Positions 17,870 to 23,618 of a DNA stretch of 64,000 nucleotides are shown piece by piece (position 1 is the stretch's first letter; each line of letters starts with the position of its first letter). The stretch is from Flavobacterium sp. NRK1 (lineage in GTDB: Bacteria > Bacteroidota > Bacteroidia > Flavobacteriales > Flavobacteriaceae). Location: the NCBI RefSeq assembly GCF_024054175.1, contig NZ_JAMXLA010000001.1:534437-598436 (forward strand), written 5' to 3'. The notes under the pieces were generated by a model. The model was not told where the DNA came from. It did not search any database and worked only from the letters and a program-made list of their open reading frames with translations. The translations under genes and the position numbers were made by a program.

Positions 17870-19843
17870 TTAACTTTTTGCCTTTCTTTTAAGTCTTCTT
17901 TGCTCCCGTTCAGCTTTTTTTGCCTTAATCTTTTCTAATGTTTCAATTTCTTTGGCAGCTTCTTTATCTTCATCTTGTTTTGAACGGGGCGTATAAGATC
18001 TCTGTTTAGAATAAAGATTATATAATGGTATATCTATAACGGCTGAAAATCTCCAGTACCATTCTTTTTTTACAAATTCAGGTGTGCCATCAGGATTTAC
18101 TTTGGTAAGCTCAGGCCCCATTTGTCCTCCAAGATTTAAAGACAATGGGCATTTGCCAAAACCAAATGAAAGGTAAGCTCCCGGCGCAAAAACATTGTCC
18201 CAGATAACATCGGCCATTTCTGTATCGCTATCCTGTAGCCTGAATGCTGTAACAGCCCCCACATCTACCATCGAAAGAAATAAACCAAACGATTTTCCAT
18301 CAACATCTTTTAATGGATTCTCACTATATTTTTTCCAAATATTACCAAATCCCATATAAATCCCCACAGGGGCAGTAAAGCCATAAACAGTAGCATCATG
18401 GGTACCAAAATCTGTACCTACAAAACCGCCTGCAAAAGCATTTACAGACACATTAAATGTAGTATTACGTTTTATTCGGTAACTACCCACTGGCTGCGCT
18501 GATGTATTAAGAGCATCCATAAGCTGTTCTTTATTTTCAGCAGCAAGGGCGTTAGCAACAAAACCTGTATATTTTTTAAATCGGGAAAATCTTTCTGTAT
18601 CAGTATTTCCCTGAAGCACTCCTATATATTGTGTAAGCTCAACAAGTGCCAAACCATATTTCTTGTCTTCAATAAATTTTGTAATCTTTATTACAGATTC
18701 CGAATACTTATATATCTCATCAAAAACTTTTGTCTCCAATTGCGGATCGATATTTGACTTGTAAGAAAGTATCGATTTATTTACACTTTCCAACACTTTT
18801 GAATAAGATTCAATAATTATTTTTGAAGTTAATTTATGCTGGTTATTTTGCTCAGCAATATACTTAGCCTCTTCATTTATTGATGTAAACACAGGAGTTA
18901 TATCCTGCACAAACGATACTATTTTTTGTGCATTTTCAGGTCCGGACGGAGAAATTACTTTTAGATAATCATCATTTTGTTTTACTAACAAAGTAATATA
19001 GTCTGTAACAAATGTAGGTTTGGTAAAATTGCCCAAGTCAGTAGTATTGATGAACATAGACGAACCTGCCCCGTCTTTTTTTACAGAATTAAGAGCAAAA
19101 GACATTATGCATAGTGCTTTCTTAATATCTTCATTTCCGGTTGCAGGATAGCTAATAGCCAGATTGTTAAATGCCGGTACAATAGCAGCAGATATATTTT
19201 CGCTTGCCAGCAATTGGAGAAAAGAAGCCAGTGCCTGAAATTTAGGATCATTGGGCTTAAGATTATTTATTACACCCGGAAGATTTTTTAAAAGATTAGA
19301 CGTATCTTCCTGAAAAGCATCTTTAAGGGCATTCATAAATACAGGATAGTTATAAGGATCGCTGGTCATTAGTACATCCTTGCTTTCAGGAAATAATAAA
19401 CCCAGATAGGGCTCTTTTTCAAGTTCGTCCTTAAATTTTTTAACAAAGGCAATATTAACTTCCTGTTTAAAATGCTCTGCAATAACCGACCCCAAAGCAT
19501 CTATAGCTGTCGTTGGACTAAAAAGAGCTCCAAGTCCAGTATCTGCCTCTGCAAAAGCGGGAGCCATTGCTGTTTTCAATCGCTTCTGTAAAGGATCATT
19601 TTTAAAGCCTTTAAAGTCATTCAGGGCATCATACTTATTCTTTAAATTGCTAACTTCATTATTATCTTTAAAATAATATGCTAATATGCTGTCTCTTTTT
19701 TCAGGATTATCCGGATGGTCATTCAGGTATTTTGCATCATTAAATACAGAACGAGACAGTAGTGGGTTTTGGGCAGTTTGACTATAGCTAGTTACCGCAA
19801 AGCAAATAATTAATGTGAATAATGTAAGGTAATTTTTCTTCAT
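17870..19843 (-). CDS. Large secreted/outer-membrane protein of unknown function
   Basis: 657 residues from the ATG at 19843, chosen over a GTG at 19936 because it places the signal peptide (MKKNYLTLFTLIICFAVTSYSQ) at the N-terminus. Residues about 30-440 are mostly helical, with repeated polar helices and no cysteine pattern. About 450-640 are glycine/aromatic-rich strands (NAFAGGFVGTDFG, GIYMGFGNIW, GAYLSFGFG, WYWRFSAVIDIPLY) like an outer-membrane barrel or its remnant. The last 40 residues are a highly charged Lys/Glu/Arg helix. I know no named family. The promoter region carries the operator shared with the gene at 20086. A periplasmic or outer-membrane location is inferred. Confidence 0.7.
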   Translation of the reverse strand: MKKNYLTLFTLIICFAVTSYSQTAQNPLLSRSVFNDAKYLNDHPDNPEKRDSILAYYFKDNNEVSNLKNKYDALNDFKGFKNDPLQKRLKTAMAPAFAEADTGLGALFSPTTAIDALGSVIAEHFKQEVNIAFVKKFKDELEKEPYLGLLFPESKDVLMTSDPYNYPVFMNALKDAFQEDTSNLLKNLPGVINNLKPNDPKFQALASFLQLLASENISAAIVPAFNNLAISYPATGNEDIKKALCIMSFALNSVKKDGAGSSMFINTTDLGNFTKPTFVTDYITLLVKQNDDYLKVISPSGPENAQKIVSFVQDITPVFTSINEEAKYIAEQNNQHKLTSKIIIESYSKVLESVNKSILSYKSNIDPQLETKVFDEIYKYSESVIKITKFIEDKKYGLALVELTQYIGVLQGNTDTERFSRFKKYTGFVANALAAENKEQLMDALNTSAQPVGSYRIKRNTTFNVSVNAFAGGFVGTDFGTHDATVYGFTAPVGIYMGFGNIWKKYSENPLKDVDGKSFGLFLSMVDVGAVTAFRLQDSDTEMADVIWDNVFAPGAYLSFGFGKCPLSLNLGGQMGPELTKVNPDGTPEFVKKEWYWRFSAVIDIPLYNLYSKQRSYTPRSKQDEDKEAAKEIETLEKIKAKKAEREQRRLKRKAKS

Positions 19844-19903
19844 TTTATGCAAATTAAATTGGTTAATTATAGCAGCAATGTTAACATCAGTAGTAAACAT
19901 CAT

Positions 19904-19912
19904 ACAAATTTC
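19904..19912 (-). promoter_or_regulatory. -7-like box (GAAATTTGT) upstream of the 657-residue protein gene
   Basis: The minus strand reads GAAATTTG, one mismatch from TAnnTTTG. The same 9-mer GAAATTTGT occurs upstream of the neighbouring gene at 20830-20838. In both cases it is about 53 nt downstream of the shared inverted repeat. Confidence 0.45.
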
Positions 19913-19946
19913 TTTATAAAAATGGCAATAAAACACCGTATATACA

Positions 19947-19974
19947 CCTGATTTAGAATAGGTTTATACCTATA
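19947..19974 (-). promoter_or_regulatory. Shared composite inverted repeat, copy A
   Basis: Contains ATAGGT-TTAT-ACCTAT (19958-19973) preceded by CCTGAT. Aligned with copy B (20872-20899) it shares 20 or more of 28 positions, including AATAGGTTT-N2-ACCTATA without a mismatch in the fixed bases. Its centre is about 122 nt upstream of the ATG at 19843. Likely a binding site for an unknown regulator. Confidence 0.5.
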
Positions 19975-20009
19975 ATAAATTTTTCAAAACTTATCAGAGT
20001 TGAAAAACA

Positions 20010-20038
20010 AACCCCAAAGCAAAAGCTTTGGGGTTTTT
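20010..20038 (-). terminator. Terminator after the PEGA-like protein gene
   Basis: An 11-bp stem (AACCCCAAAGC / GCTTTGGGGTT) with an AAAA loop. Runs of T follow on either strand, so it could act in both directions. It lies 48 nt beyond the stop at 20086. Confidence 0.8.
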
Positions 20039-20085
20039 ATTATTTAGGGGTTTTGCCCAACAATTACCACCATAAATAACATGCA

Positions 20086-20748
20086 TTATTTTTTAGCAAG
20101 ACGGGTAGAAAAATCTGAGATAACATTTTGATATTTTCGCAATACCCTGTCCCATTCATGAAACTGCTCATCAGCTTTTACACTGGTATCACTTTTCCCT
20201 GAAGATTCACTAACCAGTTTAACCTTAAATGTTAAAGGTGAAGATTTAGATAGCTTAATTATTAAACGAGTTCTGATCGTGTTTTGTTGAAATGACTGTA
20301 CGCTCCAGGCAGTTCGTAAATAAGACGTTTCTTTATCGCTTACTTCAATTGCATCAAAATAGTCAGTCACAATTTGTGTAGTAAGTTTCCATGCATCAGA
20401 AATACTAAGATCCTTATTTACTTCTATAGAAAAATCTACATTCGCATGGTCTGTTTTAATAGAAGCTTCTTCTGCATCATCTCTTTTCATTTCAAAATAA
20501 ACACTTTTAGGAGCTTCCGGCCCCGCTTTTTTACCGCAAACGGTAGCTTCATATTTTAAAAATCCGGTTTTTTCAACTTTAACCTTATAACATTCCGCTT
20601 TATCAAGTTTTAGTTTATAGGTTCCTACTCCTACCTGTTGCCCATTAACTATAATATTGGCATCAGGTTCAGATGCACTCACTTTTACAGTTTGAGCCTG
20701 CAACGCCATAACTATAAAAAAGAAAAAGAAAGTAATTTTTGTTTTCAT
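20086..20748 (-). CDS. Secreted protein with PEGA-like domain, unknown function
   Basis: 220 residues. Signal peptide 1-18 (five consecutive Phe residues, ends ALQAQ), then a PEGA-like beta domain (about 20-95: ASEPDANIIVNGQQVGVGTYKLKLDKAECYKVKVEKTGF), then a mixed alpha/beta domain (about 105-220) with no known motif. PEGA domains are short surface or periplasmic beta-sandwiches that bind walls or partners. Its leader contains a tandem 16-bp repeat, and the promoter region has the operator shared with the gene ending at 17870. The two proteins may act together. Function unknown. Confidence 0.7.
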   Translation of the reverse strand: MKTKITFFFFFIVMALQAQTVKVSASEPDANIIVNGQQVGVGTYKLKLDKAECYKVKVEKTGFLKYEATVCGKKAGPEAPKSVYFEMKRDDAEEASIKTDHANVDFSIEVNKDLSISDAWKLTTQIVTDYFDAIEVSDKETSYLRTAWSVQSFQQNTIRTRLIIKLSKSSPLTFKVKLVSESSGKSDTSVKADEQFHEWDRVLRKYQNVISDFSTRLAKK

Positions 20749-20754
20749 AATGTG

Positions 20755-20799
20755 TTGGTTTTATAAATTATTGGTTTTATAAATTATTGGTTTTAATAG
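20755..20799. repeat. Tandem 16-bp repeat in a 5' leader
   Basis: TTGGTTTTATAAATTA occurs at 20755-20770 and 20771-20786, followed by a partial copy TTGGTTTTAATA. The array ends 7 nt upstream of the ATG at 20748, so it would lie in the mRNA leader of that gene. Confidence 0.85.
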
Positions 20800-20871
20800 C
20801 AGGATAGTATTAACTTCCTTATTGCACCAACAAATTTCGACACTCAGCACACTCATTAACAAGGGTTTACT

Positions 20872-20907
20872 CCTATTATCAAATAGGTTTTAACCTATAG
20901 GTTAAAA
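20872..20907. promoter_or_regulatory. Shared composite inverted repeat, copy B, with a 20-bp perfect palindrome
   Basis: CCTATT-ATCA-AATAGG (20872-20887) is followed by ATAGGT-TTTA-ACCTAT (20883-20898). A perfect 20-bp palindrome TTTTAACCTATAGGTTAAAA spans 20888-20907. The half-sites alternate at 10-11 bp spacing, on one face of the helix. Its centre is about 142 nt upstream of the minus gene and about 170 nt upstream of the plus lipoprotein gene, so it could control both. Confidence 0.55.
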
Positions 20908-21062
20908 TAACTTTCATTTATTTTTCATAAATATTAATTATTTGTTAAAATATATCATAATTATTAGCAAAACATTAGTTTTAAGTGTTTTTAACAAGTA
21001 TTTATTTAAATAACGAATAAATATTTAAATATTAATCAAATTAACCAACTAATTAATTTTTT

Positions 21063-21710
21063 ATGAAAAAAACAGTTTTTACAGGAATCTGCTTAATGAT
21101 TCTTACGGCCACATCAATTATTGGATGCAGTAAAGATGAACAGGATGTTGTTACATCTAATTCTTTAGAATTTAATTTAAAATCTAATGTAAGAGATTTT
21201 GAAAGTTTATTAGAACATCTTTACGGAACTTCTTATCGTATTGAAGACGAGATAACAGTAACAGATGAGGATGACACTTATACTTTAAGGCATGTTACTA
21301 CAGCCGACGGAACTCTTGAGGGATACACTATTACCGGATCAAATGATAATGCATATATAGAGCATAATGCAAGAATGGGCACTATAACAAATTACACTGA
21401 TGATTCAGCTCAGCCTGAAGGCATTTATGACGTAAGTGACGATTCTTATTACTTAGATCACGGATTTACACCTATATTAGTGCAGGACCCTGGAGAGCCT
21501 ACACCGGTAATTTATAGAAAAAGATTAAGCTACGGTGCCTGCAGCAGGCCGGATGCAAACGGAAATTCATTTGCCGGCGTATATGTAACCAGAAGGTTTT
21601 TAGGAATTTCGGGTCAGGAGAGGCAACTTTTAAACTCTAGCGGAACACAGGTAACAGTACCTTGTTCAGGTAATCCTCTTCAACCGGAACCATACACAGG
21701 CGCTTATTAA
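21063..21710 (+). CDS. Putative lipoprotein, unknown function
   Basis: 215 residues. Lipoprotein signal with Cys at residue 22 (TSIIGCSKDE), so the mature protein is membrane-anchored. The rest is acidic and beta-rich, with Thr/Asp strings (TVTDEDDTYTLRHVTTADGT) and a C-terminal segment having two cysteines (GACSRPD and VPCSGN), which may pair. No family recognised. A 16-bp hairpin follows, then the regulatory-domain protein 70 nt downstream on the same strand. Confidence 0.65.
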   Translation: MKKTVFTGICLMILTATSIIGCSKDEQDVVTSNSLEFNLKSNVRDFESLLEHLYGTSYRIEDEITVTDEDDTYTLRHVTTADGTLEGYTITGSNDNAYIEHNARMGTITNYTDDSAQPEGIYDVSDDSYYLDHGFTPILVQDPGEPTPVIYRKRLSYGACSRPDANGNSFAGVYVTRRFLGISGQERQLLNSSGTQVTVPCSGNPLQPEPYTGAY

Positions 21711-21724
21711 AAATAAACAATTTA

Positions 21725-21766
21725 AATGTCCTGTCTTTTGTAAATAATTGCAAAAGACAGGACATT
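21725..21766 (+). terminator. Long hairpin between the lipoprotein gene and its neighbour
   Basis: A perfect 16-bp stem (AATGTCCTGTCTTTTG / CAAAAGACAGGACATT) with a 10-nt loop, followed by CTTATTC. The T run is weak, and the arm ends 13 nt before the next ATG. It may terminate partially or act as a processing site. Confidence 0.6.
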
Positions 21767-21779
21767 CTTATTCATTCAC

Positions 21780-22664
21780 ATGAAAAATTATTTATCTTTT
21801 TTGCTTTTATTGTTTTTCAGTTCCCTACATTCTCAAACAATTAAAATCATAAATGAAGTAACCCATGAACCCATACCTTTTACCAGCATTAAATTTTACA
21901 GGCAGGGAAAAGTAGTCAACGGAGATTATGCTGATCAAAATGGTGAGTTAACGATTACAACCGTCTTTGACAGCTTTGAATTAACATGTCTTGGCTACAA
22001 AAATAAAACAATAGAAAAGGACGAAATAAAAAAAGAAATTGCACTTGAACCTATAAGCTTTTTGCTTAAAGAGATAATTATCAATAAGAATAATGATTTA
22101 GTCGAAATTGGCCATGCCAATGAAAAGAAAGGAGGAATTAGTGGTGTAGAACGATTTTATCAGGCTTCTGTTTATATACAAAATCCATACAAAATTCCTG
22201 TATTAATACATTCTTTTCTTTTTAACGCATTAAAAGTAAAAGGCCGGAGAACCTACCGTATTCATCTTTATAAAAAATCAGATAAAGGAGAATATCCTGG
22301 TATTGACCTCTTACCAGCTGATATTGTACGTGTTATTGAAAAAGGCTCAAAAGGACAAATAGAAATAGATTTATCTGAATATGGAATTGAAATGCCAGCT
22401 GAAGGGCTGTATGCAGCAATTGAAGGTTTAGGAGGATACGACAGTAAAGGAAATAGTATACTGGAAACAAATAAGAGTGGATTTAGTTTTGAAGCATTTC
22501 AAACTTATGAATACATCTATTTTATTCGTCCATTTTTCTTTCAGGGAAAAGGATGGATTAACGTTAATGAATTTCTTATAAATGACGGTGTTGTAGACCG
22601 TTCAAATAAAAAAAACTTCCTGGCTCCGTCATTTGGGTTAAGAGTTATTAAACCTTCTAAATAA
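21780..22664 (+). CDS. Secreted protein with carboxypeptidase-like regulatory domain
   Basis: 294 residues. Signal peptide 1-18 (FLLLLFFSSLHSQ). An N-terminal CarbopepD_reg-like beta-sandwich (about 19-105: IKIINEVTHEPIPFTSIKF, ITTVFDSFELTCLGYKNKTI) is the domain found at the front of TonB receptors and many Bacteroidetes envelope proteins. The remaining 190 residues are mixed, with no recognisable motif. It does not continue into a barrel, so it is a stand-alone envelope protein. Its stop is 1 nt from the stop of the convergent membrane protein gene. Function unknown. Confidence 0.72.
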   Translation: MKNYLSFLLLLFFSSLHSQTIKIINEVTHEPIPFTSIKFYRQGKVVNGDYADQNGELTITTVFDSFELTCLGYKNKTIEKDEIKKEIALEPISFLLKEIIINKNNDLVEIGHANEKKGGISGVERFYQASVYIQNPYKIPVLIHSFLFNALKVKGRRTYRIHLYKKSDKGEYPGIDLLPADIVRVIEKGSKGQIEIDLSEYGIEMPAEGLYAAIEGLGGYDSKGNSILETNKSGFSFEAFQTYEYIYFIRPFFFQGKGWINVNEFLINDGVVDRSNKKNFLAPSFGLRVIKPSK

Positions 22665-22665
22665 A

Positions 22666-23484
22666 CTATAGGCTATTTGCCAGCACTACCAACCCTAACC
22701 AGAATATAGGTATGCTTTCTACCCAAAAAAGAGTGTACACTTTTGGGCGCTGCGGATTTGCATATATTGTAAAAAGTGCCGTTGCTACAACCAAAACTAC
22801 ATTCACTAACAGCTGTTTTACATCTACTGTGCTTTTAAAAAATTCAAGAAAATAAAAAGGTATAAGTAAAAACAGGTTTAGCCATTTAGTATATTTTATA
22901 CCTATTTGCTGCGGAATGGTTTTCAGGTGCGGATCGTCTTCTTTTAAATCAATAATCTCAAAAATTAGTATAAGTATTATTACCAATAAAAAGCGCTGTG
23001 TAAATTTAAGATAAACATCTTCTGAAATAGAGACCCCCGCATTAAGCAAAGGAACGACTGTTGTGATACCTGCCCAGCACAGAGCCACAATATAAATTTT
23101 TATTCCGCTCCAGTTGCGCAGGTTTTTTGTATTCGGGAAAAATGGCACTGTATAAAGTGCGGTAAGTCCTAAAAACAATATTGCTGCAATTTGCGAAGTT
23201 CTTTCAAGAAAAAAGAAGCTAATTCCGGCGGCAACAAGTGCAATTGTACTAAGATAAACTATAAATTTTACTCTTCTTCCGGCTGACTTTTTTACACGAA
23301 AAAGTCCGTCGTATTTCATAAAATTGTAACTGAACATAGTCCCGCAATAACCAAAAACAGCTACAGCCCAGTTAAACGGCAGCTGAAACATATGATTGGT
23401 CATTAATATCAATGCCAGCACAGATGCACCTACATGCATACTGCCATAAACATAGAGCCAGAAAAGCTTTTTTATAACACTCAT
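22666..23484 (-). CDS. UbiA-superfamily-like membrane protein
   Basis: 272 residues with eight or nine hydrophobic helices. The segment FEIIDLKEDDPHLKTIPQQIG resembles the second Asp-rich motif of UbiA prenyltransferases (D...D..KT.P). The position of the first motif, normally NDxxDxxxD, reads YNFMKYDGLF and lacks most aspartates. So the fold is probably UbiA-like but prenyltransfer activity is doubtful. The ATG at 23484 lies 4 nt after a TATTTTTG box, suggesting a leaderless or nearly leaderless mRNA. Confidence 0.6.
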   Translation of the reverse strand: MSVIKKLFWLYVYGSMHVGASVLALILMTNHMFQLPFNWAVAVFGYCGTMFSYNFMKYDGLFRVKKSAGRRVKFIVYLSTIALVAAGISFFFLERTSQIAAILFLGLTALYTVPFFPNTKNLRNWSGIKIYIVALCWAGITTVVPLLNAGVSISEDVYLKFTQRFLLVIILILIFEIIDLKEDDPHLKTIPQQIGIKYTKWLNLFLLIPFYFLEFFKSTVDVKQLLVNVVLVVATALFTIYANPQRPKVYTLFWVESIPIFWLGLVVLANSL

Positions 23485-23488
23485 CCTA

Positions 23489-23496
23489 CAAAAATA
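23489..23496 (-). promoter_or_regulatory. -7 box directly abutting the UbiA-like gene start
   Basis: The minus strand reads TATTTTTG (exact TAnnTTTG), with only four bases between its G and the ATG. The predicted transcript begins at or next to the start codon. Confidence 0.5.
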
Positions 23497-23582
23497 ATCA
23501 ATATCCTAACAGTAATTAAGTTGGGCTGAAAAAATCACAAAATTGCCCTGTAAAAAGACATTAAAAATTGAATATAAATAAC

Positions 23583-23590
23583 TAATTTTG
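23583..23590 (+). promoter_or_regulatory. -7 box of gcvP
   Basis: TAATTTTG (exact TAnnTTTG), 28 nt upstream of the gcvP ATG at 23619. The gap is too short for a glycine riboswitch in the transcript. Confidence 0.55.
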
Positions 23591-23618
23591 TGCCTCTAAA
23601 AACAACGCATACAAATAA

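Larger units (their letters stand above)
20749..21062. other. 314-bp divergent regulatory region
   Basis: AT-rich region between two divergent genes. It contains a tandem 16-bp repeat just upstream of the minus gene, a GAAATTTGT box (20830-20838), a cluster of alternating AATAGG/CCTATT half-sites (20872-20907), and then 150 bases of very AT-rich DNA (poly-A/T stretches) before the lipoprotein ATG at 21063. No gene is seen. Confidence 0.6.

Noticed and set aside
23521..23618. Glycine riboswitch upstream of gcvP
   Set aside because: The gap is about 130 bp from the previous gene, and the promoter box lies 28 nt before the ATG, leaving no room for the aptamer.
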